From the NCBI GenBank assembly GCA_964538085.1, contig CAZIDF010000005.1, forward strand, positions 1 through 64,000: a DNA stretch of 64,000 nt, in the 5' to 3' direction. Source of the DNA: G020348385 sp964538085 (GTDB lineage Bacteria; Acidobacteriota; Aminicenantia; Aminicenantales; Aminicenantaceae). The stretch's first letter is position 1. Each line of letters starts with the position of its first letter. Positions 35,733 through 42,722 of the stretch are shown here, piece by piece. Under the pieces are notes generated by a model. That model ran no database searches. It was given only the letters and a program-made list of their open reading frames with translations, and had not been told where the DNA came from. A program made the position numbers and the translations under genes.

Positions 35733-35984
35733 CTAATCTCTTCGACACTTTCCTCCGTCTGAACAGGGAGGCGCATCACATCGCTCGGTCGATCCGCAAC
35801 AGGTCGAACCTCTAGGAGACGAATTTCCCTTGATAACAACTGAAGTCATGGAGTATATCTTTTGGAGATTTTTACCGTTACAACCGGAGCAAGATAAATC
35901 GAGTTTTTGATGACTGCTTCGGACAAATACTTCCGTGACTTTGCCGCATTCCTGGCATTTGTACTCATAAATAGGCATTTTCAT
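35733..35984 (-). CDS. FmdB-type zinc-ribbon protein with Cys-rich tail
   Basis: The 83-residue protein starts MKMPIYEYKCQECGKVTEVF, the hallmark of FmdB/CxxC_CXXC_SSSS regulators. The second knuckle is LSCSGCNG. The C-terminus is unusually cysteine-rich: STCCGSTERCDAPPCSDGG. ATG 35984 is chosen because it lies two bases after the stop of the small zinc-ribbon gene, which suggests coupling; ATG 35978 is also possible. FmdB was named for a formamidase regulator, but the general role is unclear. Confidence 0.8.
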   Translation of the reverse strand: MKMPIYEYKCQECGKVTEVFVRSSHQKLDLSCSGCNGKNLQKIYSMTSVVIKGNSSPRGSTCCGSTERCDAPPCSDGGKCRRD

Positions 35985-35986
35985 TT

Positions 35987-36166
35987 TCAACGAATCATTT
36001 TCGTCCCGCATTTTGGACATGATCTCTGATTACAGGGATTGCCTCTCTGGTGCGGAACTTTGGCTCCACAGGATGGACAGACGCAATAACCTCCAGGCCC
36101 TAAGTTTCTGCCTCCCATTCGACCGCGGCCGCCGCCTTGACCTTGTCCTCGTCCTCCGTCTTGCAT
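35987..36166 (-). CDS. 59-residue Gly-rich zinc-ribbon protein
   Basis: ATG 36166 has a textbook ribosome site (AAAGGAGG, six bases upstream). The product opens with a Gly/Gln/Arg-rich head (DGGRGQGQGGGRGRMG). It ends with a zinc ribbon, CVCPSCGAKVPHQ and RSCPKCGTKMIR. The ribbon matches that of the protein at 21844-22065 almost position for position. Fifteen bases separate it from the CGGC gene upstream and three from the FmdB-like gene downstream, so it belongs to the operon. Its function is unknown; it is easily missed because of its size. Confidence 0.85.
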   Translation of the reverse strand: MQDGGRGQGQGGGRGRMGGRNLGPGGYCVCPSCGAKVPHQRGNPCNQRSCPKCGTKMIR

Positions 36167-36180
36167 TTCAACCTCCTTTG

Positions 36181-36624
36181 CTAGTTATAGGCCTCCATGA
36201 TAGATTTATCTTCTTTCATTAAATCTCCGGCTATTTCTATCATGTTCATCTTGTCCCAGAAGGATAGTTTGTTATGAGCTTCTAAGTATTTTAAGGGGAT
36301 AGGATGAGTTCCGATAACGACGGGCAATCCATATTGCGACTCGATGAATTCTTTGAACTGTCGAATTCGGGGACAGGGAGGATAACCGACAACCAGACCC
36401 GTAGCCAGGTGAATGACCTCGGCTCCGTTTTTTCCCATTTCTTCAGGGACATACTCTACGTTTCCTCCGGGGCATCCTCCGCAATAGGAATAGCCGACAA
36501 TCTCGACTGTTTCATCCTTTGAATAGCGTGAAAAGCCACCCACTCTTTCTCTCATAGCCCTAAAACACTTTCCGCCACCGCAGTCTTGATATCGGCCACA
36601 AATGATGATCCCGATTTTTTTCAT
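36181..36624 (-). CDS. CGGC-domain metal-binding-like protein
   Basis: The 147-residue protein has the N-terminal IGIIICGRYQDCGGGKCFRA and the CGGC motif in GYSYCGGCPGGN, then GYPPCPRI. These are the conserved cysteines of the CGGC family, thought to bind metal. Family members appear mainly in anaerobes and archaea near Fe-S genes. It overlaps the Mrp gene by 4 bp. No reaction is known. Confidence 0.85.
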   Translation of the reverse strand: MKKIGIIICGRYQDCGGGKCFRAMRERVGGFSRYSKDETVEIVGYSYCGGCPGGNVEYVPEEMGKNGAEVIHLATGLVVGYPPCPRIRQFKEFIESQYGLPVVIGTHPIPLKYLEAHNKLSFWDKMNMIEIAGDLMKEDKSIMEAYN

Positions 36625-37445
36625 TGGGCTTTTCCTTTGATGATGTTTTCTACGATTTTCATGAAAGCCTTGCCTGCATCAGAATCAGGTTGAGATGCAA
36701 CAAAAGGCTTTCCCTCATCTCCGGAGATAACGATGCGTGGATCGATGGGGATTTTTCCCAGGAAGGGAACGCCTAATTCAAGGGCGGCTTTGTACCCTCC
36801 GCCTTCTTTGAACAAATCAATTCTTTTCCCGCAGTGAGGACAGAGCATACCACTCATGTTTTCGATTATTCCTATGACTTGCAGGTTAAGTTTCTTGGCA
36901 AAGACGACGGCCTTTCTCGAGTCCATAACGGCAACTTCTTGCGGTGTCGTCACAACGATAGCTCCTGTAGCGGGGATAAGCTGAGCCACAGATAAGGGTT
37001 CATCGCCGGTTCCTGGCGGAGAGTCGATAATAAGCCAATCCAGTTCGCCCCAATTTACATCCCCTAAGAATTGCTGAATGGCTTTCATTTTCATCGGTCC
37101 GCGCCATATGACAGGGATGCTAGGATCTTGCAGCAGGAATGACATAGAAACTAATTTCAAATTCTCGCCCACATCCACCGCTTTTATTCCATCGGCTGAG
37201 ATGTCCAGTTGTTTGTCTTCGACTCCCAGCATCTTGGCCAAATTGGGGCCATGGATATCCACATCCAGTAGCCCTACCTTCATCCCTTTCATAGCAAACG
37301 CCAGGGCAAGGTTTGCGGCGACCGTGCTTTTACCTACTCCGCCTTTTCCGCTAAAAACAAGAAGTCTATTTTTGATCTTGGCTAAAGTCCTTGCGACTTT
37401 TATTTCTTCTTCCGTTTTATTTTCTTCTTTTGTTTTTACAGCCAT
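36621..37445 (-). CDS. Mrp/NBP35-family Fe-S carrier ATPase
   Basis: The 274-residue protein has Walker A FSGKGGVGKSTVAANLA (about 33-49), LLDVDIHGPNLAKML, WLIIDSPPGTGDEPLSVAQ and the CxxC of Mrp proteins in MLCPHCGKRID. Mrp proteins hold a 4Fe-4S cluster between two subunits and pass it to target proteins. It overlaps the CGGC gene by 4 bp and shares one base with the NifX-tandem gene. Function as cluster carrier is well supported by family; targets are not known. Confidence 0.93.
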   Translation of the reverse strand: MAVKTKEENKTEEEIKVARTLAKIKNRLLVFSGKGGVGKSTVAANLALAFAMKGMKVGLLDVDIHGPNLAKMLGVEDKQLDISADGIKAVDVGENLKLVSMSFLLQDPSIPVIWRGPMKMKAIQQFLGDVNWGELDWLIIDSPPGTGDEPLSVAQLIPATGAIVVTTPQEVAVMDSRKAVVFAKKLNLQVIGIIENMSGMLCPHCGKRIDLFKEGGGYKAALELGVPFLGKIPIDPRIVISGDEGKPFVASQPDSDAGKAFMKIVENIIKGKAQ

Positions 37446-38158
37446 TAATCCCTCTCGGATTTGAATTTAGAGAGTGCATCATCAACCTTTCCGCTCACAT
37501 TCGTTATCACTTCAATTCCAGAAGATTGGAGAACTCTTAGTGCGTTGGGGCCACAATTTCCTGTCAGTACAGTCCCAACATTTTTGCTCGCAATGAGCTG
37601 GGCAGTCTGTATTCCCGCTCCATGGGCCGCTTCGATATTCGGGTTTTCGATGACTTCAAAATCCATGGAACCTGGATCGACAATCAGAAAGTATCGAGCT
37701 CTGCCGAACCTGGGGTCCACTTGTGCGCTGAGGTCTGTTCCTTCCGATGTGATACAGATTTTCGTCCCTGCTTGCTGGGATATTTCTTCTGCGTGGTTAT
37801 CGCAAGGAGAATGTGCTTCTTCACCATGTTGATGCCCGCATAAATCATCCCCAGCCTCCAGTTCTTGCTTCATGAATTTTTCGATAACTTCATCGATAGG
37901 CCCTTGTACGCCTATGATTGTCTCGATATTCTTCTGTGCGAATAAGTCTTGTGCCCTGGGGCCCATCCCGCCTGCAATGATGCAGTTTACGCCTTTCTCT
38001 GAGAGATATTCGGGTAAAAATCCGGGTTGGTGGCCGGGATTGGGAATTTCTTCCCTGCTTAACATTTCTCCTTCTTTGATTTCAACGATCGTGTAGGACT
38101 GACATCTACCAAAATGTGCGGAAACATACCCTTGATCTGTGGATATCGCTAGTTTCAT
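37445..38158 (-). CDS. Tandem NifX/NifB-type dinitrogenase-cofactor-domain protein
   Basis: The 237-residue protein has two NifX-like domains. Domain 1 (about 1-95) has KLAISTDQGYVSAHFGRCQS and IIAGGMGPRAQDLF. A His/Cys-rich linker (CGHQHGEEAHSPCDNHAEE) follows, then domain 2 (about 130-235) with DPRFGRARYFLIVD and TGNCGPNALRVLQ. Such proteins bind Fe-S or Mo-Fe-S precursors. No nif structural genes are here, so a role in another metallocluster is likely. ATG follows AAGGAG. Confidence 0.9.
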   Translation of the reverse strand: MKLAISTDQGYVSAHFGRCQSYTIVEIKEGEMLSREEIPNPGHQPGFLPEYLSEKGVNCIIAGGMGPRAQDLFAQKNIETIIGVQGPIDEVIEKFMKQELEAGDDLCGHQHGEEAHSPCDNHAEEISQQAGTKICITSEGTDLSAQVDPRFGRARYFLIVDPGSMDFEVIENPNIEAAHGAGIQTAQLIASKNVGTVLTGNCGPNALRVLQSSGIEVITNVSGKVDDALSKFKSERD

Positions 38159-38252
38159 TAATTACTCCTTGTGTAAATTCTAATGCTGATTAAACTATGT
38201 TCTTGAGCCGCTCTCCTGAGATTCTGAGAGAGGGATGGAGTCTGACATTATT

Positions 38253-38648
38253 TCATTTGGACTCTTGTTTTCGTTTTTTTAATTCAGCCTGTATTTTCTT
38301 GACCTGTTTAAGTTCATCTTCGAGTATTCTTTCTTGCTCTGCAAGTGCATCCATTTCCTGTTCTTCGGTTAATGGCGCAAAGTTGTATGAGGGACCTTCC
38401 TGAAAATATGGATATCCCCAAGCGCCGCCGAATCCTGGATGCCTCCATCCGCGACCTCTTCCTAAGCCGAAGCCTCTTCCAAGGCCGAAGCCTCTGCCAA
38501 AGCCTCTTCCGAACCCTCCTCCGCGACCGAATCCATAACCCGGTCCAGCAGACATAAAGCCTGGGCCGGTCGATCCTGAGCAGAATCCCATAGCGCGCCC
38601 GGTCATCGGACCAGAACCCATTGGACCTGTTCTGTCACCTCTTGGCAT
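38253..38648 (-). CDS. DUF5320 Gly-rich protein with C-terminal coiled coil
   Basis: The 131-residue protein starts MPRGDRTGPMGSGPMTGRAM, the DUF5320 signature. A GFGRG-type low-complexity stretch and a charged coiled coil (LAEQERILEDELKQVKKIQA) follow. DUF5320 genes are regularly beside NifX and Mrp genes in anaerobes; function is unknown. The ribosome site AAAGGAGG lies between this gene and the Fur gene upstream (29 bp gap). Confidence 0.88.
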   Translation of the reverse strand: MPRGDRTGPMGSGPMTGRAMGFCSGSTGPGFMSAGPGYGFGRGGGFGRGFGRGFGLGRGFGLGRGRGWRHPGFGGAWGYPYFQEGPSYNFAPLTEEQEMDALAEQERILEDELKQVKKIQAELKKRKQESK

Positions 38649-38677
38649 CTTGTTTACCTCCTTTTAAAAATAAATAT

Positions 38678-39124
38678 TTATTTGCATTTATGACATAAAC
38701 CGAGAAATTCGATATTGTGATCGAGGATCTTAAAATCATATTTTTTCGCCAGTCGTTCTTCCGTTTTTTTCACAAGGCTTAATTCCTCATCCAGAAATTC
38801 ACTGTAGTTGATGATTTTCCCACAATCGGTACAAATAAGATGGTGGTGATGTTCCTCTTTCTCGCTGGATTTGAACTCATAGCGGCTCTGCCCATCGCCG
38901 AGAACAAGTTTGGTAATAATACCCATTCTAGCCAGCAGGTCGAGTGTGCGGTAGACTGTGCTTAATCCCATGCTTGGATAAGATTGGTGCAGGGAAGCAT
39001 AAATTTCCTTGACACTCATGTGTTTTGGTGACCTGCTCAAAAATTTCAAGACAGCTTCCCGGGGCATCGTCCACCGAGAAACGTGGCCTTTAAATTTGTG
39101 TCTCAGCCTGTGAGGTCCTGGCAT
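38678..39124 (-). CDS. fur: Fur-family transcriptional regulator
   Basis: The 148-residue protein has the Fur winged helix (PKHMSVKEIYASLHQ, GLSTVYRTLDLLARMGII) and the His-rich metal site EEHHHHLICTDCGKII. CHKCK at the C-terminus makes a structural zinc site with CTDC. Fur, PerR and Zur share these features, so the metal sensed is not certain; the operator at 39143 has the Fur iron-box sequence. ATG follows AAGGGA. It heads the long minus-strand operon and is probably autoregulated. Confidence 0.9.
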   Translation of the reverse strand: MPGPHRLRHKFKGHVSRWTMPREAVLKFLSRSPKHMSVKEIYASLHQSYPSMGLSTVYRTLDLLARMGIITKLVLGDGQSRYEFKSSEKEEHHHHLICTDCGKIINYSEFLDEELSLVKKTEERLAKKYDFKILDHNIEFLGLCHKCK

Positions 39125-39142
39125 TTATATTTTCCCTTGTTG

Positions 39143-39163
39143 ACAATGATAATCATTCTCATT
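39143..39163. promoter_or_regulatory. Fur box between divergent operons
   Basis: The 21-bp site has the core AATGATAATCATTCTCATT, differing from the Fur consensus GATAATGATAATCATTATC at only a few places. It lies 19 bp upstream of the fur start and about 80 bp upstream of the first gene on the plus strand, so it can govern both directions. Confidence 0.75.
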
Positions 39164-39244
39164 TAAAATATAGCTTATGTTTTATTGGTTGTCAAGGAGA
39201 TCTTCGATATAAACGAAAAAAACGATTTTAAAAGAGGAGAAATC

Positions 39245-39454
39245 ATGCCGAACATTGCAAAAAAAATCGACGGAAAGAAATTCATGTGGGATGGAGGAAA
39301 TTATACGGCTGAGTCGGAAGCAAAGGAAAAAATCGCTCTTTACGAAAAGGACGGTTTCGAAACACGGCTCGTCAAAGAAGAAAGCAAATTCCTTCTTTAT
39401 ACAAGACGAGTCGTAACAGAAATAATATTAGAAGAAGGAGGTCGACCACTATGA
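39245..39454 (+). CDS. Small conserved protein upstream of the HdrA-like gene
   Basis: The 69-residue protein starts MPNIAKKIDGKKFMWDGGNY after AGAGGAG. KEKIALYEKDGFETRLVKEE and FLLYTRRVVTEI follow. I do not recognise a named domain. It overlaps the HdrA-like gene by 4 bp and follows the Fur box, so it is the first gene of an iron-regulated redox operon. It may be a subunit or assembly factor of the flavoprotein. Confidence 0.75.
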   Translation: MPNIAKKIDGKKFMWDGGNYTAESEAKEKIALYEKDGFETRLVKEESKFLLYTRRVVTEIILEEGGRPL

Positions 39455-41976
39455 AAGGATCCGTGCTTGTTGTCGGTGCCGGTCCTGCAGGTATGCGGGC
39501 GAGTGCAGAGCTGTTAAATCAAGGTTTTAAAGTCATCCTCGTCGAGGAAAAACCCACCATCGGTGGAAAAATGGCGCAAATCGATAAGATGTTTCCTTCG
39601 AATGAATGTTCGACATGCACAATTCTTCCCAAAATGCTGGAACTCACCAGTAATCCCAATTTGACTCTCGTAGCCTTTGCAGAAGTGAAAAGCATCGAGG
39701 GAGAGGCGGGGGATTTCAAGGTCAAAGTCGTTAAAAATCCCAGATATGTCGATCCGATGAAGTGCACAGCTTGCACGGATTGTTTCCCTGTTTGCCCTGT
39801 TGGAGGGATTCCAATGGAATTTAACTTTGGCAGGGGTGCATCCAAGGCCATTTCTTTTTATTCACCCTTTCCGCCGAGAAAAGCGCTGATCGATCCTGAA
39901 AAATGTACCTATATTCTTGAAGGTAAATGCGGAGACAAGGAAGTTCCACCCTGCGTTGAGGTCTGTGAGCCAGAAGCCATTGTTTTCGATCAGAAACCTG
40001 CGGAGGTTGAATTCAACGTGGGTGCCGTTATATTGGCCACTGGCATGGATGAAATGAAAACAGCATCATTAGAAACGTATGGATACGGGAAGTTTTCTAA
40101 TGTGCTCACGGCACTTGAGTATGAACGTCTGCTTTCGGGCCTTGGCCCCACGGGGGGAGTTGTCAAACGCGACGACAAAAAAGAACCGCAGTCCATGGCA
40201 TGGTATGTTCTTGGCAATCCTTCGCCCCTAGGTTTCATGACAGCCGTGGCACAGGCCATGGGCACGATCGAAAGAAATCCCGATATTTCTGCTTCAATAT
40301 TTTATGAGGACATGAATCTAGAGAGAGATGATTATGAGAATTTCTATCAAAAGGCCAGAGAATCCAAAATCAACTTCATCAGGACAGACTGTATCTCCGC
40401 TGTGGAAGGAAAGGACGGAAACATCGATATAACATATGATAAGGAATCTTTACCTGCAGAAATGTTCGTTATCGTCCCTCCTTACGTTCCCAATAAAAAC
40501 ATACTCGAACTCGCAGAAAAAATGGGATTGGAAATGGACCAGTGGGGATTTTTCAGTCAAAAACCAGAAGATTCCCATCCGATTCGTGCATCGAAAGAAG
40601 GAATTTTTATTTGCGGGTGCGCGCAGGAGCCAAAAGGTATAGACGATGCCATTATCCAGGCATGTTCTGCAGCATCGAATGCAGCCGCCTTGCTCGCTCC
40701 GTCCAGGGGAGCTGAATTAGCGGCTCCACCGGAAAAAGATATTTTGCACGTGAAACCGGAAGATGAGCCGGCAACTCTTGCGGTCATCTGCAGATGTGGC
40801 ATAAACATAGCAGGGCTTCTTGATATGGAAGAAGTCATCGAATACACAAAATCGCTGCCTCATGTGAAACACGTGGAATTGACTCCTTTTGGCTGCGATG
40901 GTGTAGCCATAAGAGAACTTTTGAAGACAAAAGATTTTAACAGGCTTGTCATTGGCGCATGCTCGCCAAAAACCCATGAAAACCTTTTCTTTCTTCACAC
41001 AGAAATGGGAGGGCTCAATCCTTATCTGATGGAAATCGTAAACTTGCGCAACCACTGCACTTGGGTACATTCTACAGATAAGCAAAAGGCCACAGAGAAG
41101 GCAAAAACGCTCATGAGAATGGGAGTAAAACGTGCCGCCTTGCTTGAGTCTCTCGATGAAATCCGCGTATCGGTAACACCGGCTTGTCTTGTGATAGGAG
41201 GAACTCCCAGTGGAGTTGCCTGTGCGCTGAAGCTGGGACAAGCCGGACTCGATGTTTATTTGGTTGAAAAAGAAGCGGATCTTGGCAAAATCAAAAAAAA
41301 TCAAAACAGATATGTGGAGAAGATGATAGACGAACTGGACAAAATTGAAAATGTAAAGATTTACACAAAGGCCAAAGTGGGTAGAGTTGAAGGTTTTGTC
41401 GGGAATTTCAAGGCAGAAATCGTTAAGCCCAGTGGCAAAGAGAGCATAGATATTGGCTCTATTGTTGTTGTGACTTCTGAAGATATGAGGGCTAATTCAG
41501 AGAATGGAGATTTCGAGAAGGATTTGCTGCTTCAAAGGGACGACAAAAATTTCTTTATTGGGATGCTCGGGATTTTGAATCCCCTCGATTTTAATACAGA
41601 TGGCGTATTCAAATGTGGGCCTGCACGAAAAGCGATGGGCATTCCGGATGCCATCATAGACGGAGAAGGGGCGGCCTCTCGAGTTGCCGGAATTATCTCG
41701 AAAGATGAATTAGTTAAATCTCCCGCAATTTCGGTGGTGGTGGATGAGAAGTGTGACGGTTGTGCCTACTGCATCGATCCCTGTCCTGCCCAAGCTTTGA
41801 CACTGATCGAATATATGCAGAAGGACAGCGTAAAAAAGACTGTCGAGGCCAATGACGCCATCTGCCGCGGTTGCGGTGTCTGTATGGCGACGTGTCCTAA
41901 AGAGGGGATTTTTGTCAGGCACTTCAAGCCTAAATATTTTGAAGAAATGATCAATTCCGTAGCAGGGAGTGAATAA
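39451..41976 (+). CDS. Large HdrA-like FAD/Fe-S oxidoreductase (double HdrA fusion)
   Basis: The 841-residue protein contains two HdrA-type parts. Part 1 has the FAD motif VVGAGPAGMRASAEL (about 5-19), the HdrA loop CSTCTILPKM, a ferredoxin motif CTACTDCFPVCPVGG and a closing ICGCAQEPKGIDDAI. From about 440 a second HdrA region has VICRCGINIAGLLD and GACSPKTHENLF, then a second Rossmann unit VIGGTPSGVACALKLG. It ends with two 4Fe-4S motifs, CDGCAYCIDPCPAQA and CRGCGVCMATCPKEG. HdrA proteins bifurcate or relay electrons with MvhD, encoded next. Confidence 0.9.
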   Translation: MKGSVLVVGAGPAGMRASAELLNQGFKVILVEEKPTIGGKMAQIDKMFPSNECSTCTILPKMLELTSNPNLTLVAFAEVKSIEGEAGDFKVKVVKNPRYVDPMKCTACTDCFPVCPVGGIPMEFNFGRGASKAISFYSPFPPRKALIDPEKCTYILEGKCGDKEVPPCVEVCEPEAIVFDQKPAEVEFNVGAVILATGMDEMKTASLETYGYGKFSNVLTALEYERLLSGLGPTGGVVKRDDKKEPQSMAWYVLGNPSPLGFMTAVAQAMGTIERNPDISASIFYEDMNLERDDYENFYQKARESKINFIRTDCISAVEGKDGNIDITYDKESLPAEMFVIVPPYVPNKNILELAEKMGLEMDQWGFFSQKPEDSHPIRASKEGIFICGCAQEPKGIDDAIIQACSAASNAAALLAPSRGAELAAPPEKDILHVKPEDEPATLAVICRCGINIAGLLDMEEVIEYTKSLPHVKHVELTPFGCDGVAIRELLKTKDFNRLVIGACSPKTHENLFFLHTEMGGLNPYLMEIVNLRNHCTWVHSTDKQKATEKAKTLMRMGVKRAALLESLDEIRVSVTPACLVIGGTPSGVACALKLGQAGLDVYLVEKEADLGKIKKNQNRYVEKMIDELDKIENVKIYTKAKVGRVEGFVGNFKAEIVKPSGKESIDIGSIVVVTSEDMRANSENGDFEKDLLLQRDDKNFFIGMLGILNPLDFNTDGVFKCGPARKAMGIPDAIIDGEGAASRVAGIISKDELVKSPAISVVVDEKCDGCAYCIDPCPAQALTLIEYMQKDSVKKTVEANDAICRGCGVCMATCPKEGIFVRHFKPKYFEEMINSVAGSE

Positions 41977-41977
41977 A

Positions 41978-42394
41978 ATGACAAATGAATATGAGCCCGT
42001 TATTATAGCCTTCTGTTGCAATTGGTGTTCTTATGCAGCGGCCGATTCTGCAGGAACGGCACGTATGCAATATCCATCGAACGTTCACATAATCCGTTGC
42101 ATGTGCTCTGGCATGGTGCATCCCAATTATGTTATGAATGCCTTAACTCAAGGCAAGGCCGATGGGATCCTCATCTGTGGTTGTCACCCCGGCGATTGCC
42201 ATTATCAGGATGGCAACACAAGAGCGGAAAAGAGAGCAGAGGCCATAGACCTGATGCTCGAAGATTTTGGATTAGAAGCAGAGCGCTTCAGGTTAGAGTG
42301 GATTTCCGCTTCAGAAGGGCCTAAGTTTGTTAAAGTTGCAGGAGAGATGACAAAAACACTTAAAGACCTGGGCCCAAATCCCTATAAAAGCTAG
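41978..42394 (+). CDS. MvhD/FlpD-type hydrogenase Fe-S subunit
   Basis: The 138-residue protein carries a 2Fe-2S-binding MvhD pattern: AFCCNWCSYAAAD, IRCMCSGMVHPNY and ICGCHPGDCHYQDGN. MvhD links HdrA to an electron donor such as a hydrogenase, formate dehydrogenase or ferredoxin-type partner. It starts one base after the HdrA-like gene. No HdrB, HdrC or hydrogenase genes are in the window, so the complex is partial or its other partners lie elsewhere. Confidence 0.92.
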   Translation: MTNEYEPVIIAFCCNWCSYAAADSAGTARMQYPSNVHIIRCMCSGMVHPNYVMNALTQGKADGILICGCHPGDCHYQDGNTRAEKRAEAIDLMLEDFGLEAERFRLEWISASEGPKFVKVAGEMTKTLKDLGPNPYKS

Positions 42395-42406
42395 GGATAC
42401 AATTAG

Positions 42407-42643
42407 GTTGCTTGGCTGTCAGAAGTTGTTGATATGAAATAAAATAGTCTATATAAGTCGCAAATATTTATCTTAGAAGTACGTTTTACGTAGTGAAATC
42501 ATAGTTCTAAGGAATCTTTTATTAATGCACCAGCTTTGGGCGGAAAATCCTGCATTATCATCAGTCCTGGAGTGACATACCAGTTGATGCTGAGGAAAAT
42601 GAAAACGAGAAATAGGTGAAAAGATATCCTGTCCCCAATTATT
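42407..42643. repeat. Copy A of a 240-bp dispersed repeat
   Basis: This gap segment aligns with 47305-47544 from TTGCTTGGCTGTCAGAAGTT to CCTGTCCCCAATTATT, with scattered changes. The minus-strand reading frame is kept in both copies: IIGDRISFHLFLVF, then PGLMIMQDFP with KAGA and a stop at the same place. A short third piece lies near 45287. It is probably the remnant of one duplicated coding sequence or a REP-type element. Confidence 0.7.
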
Positions 42644-42722
42644 GAGTGCGGAAACTGAGAATTTGACATTTTGAATGACTGGGAATAGATTAAAAAAAGA
42701 TTCAGCTGTAAAAGAGGGAGCA

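Noticed and set aside
37445..38158. A nitrogen fixation gene
   Set aside because: NifX-type domains alone do not mean nitrogen fixation; no nifHDK, nifE, nifN or nifB core is present.
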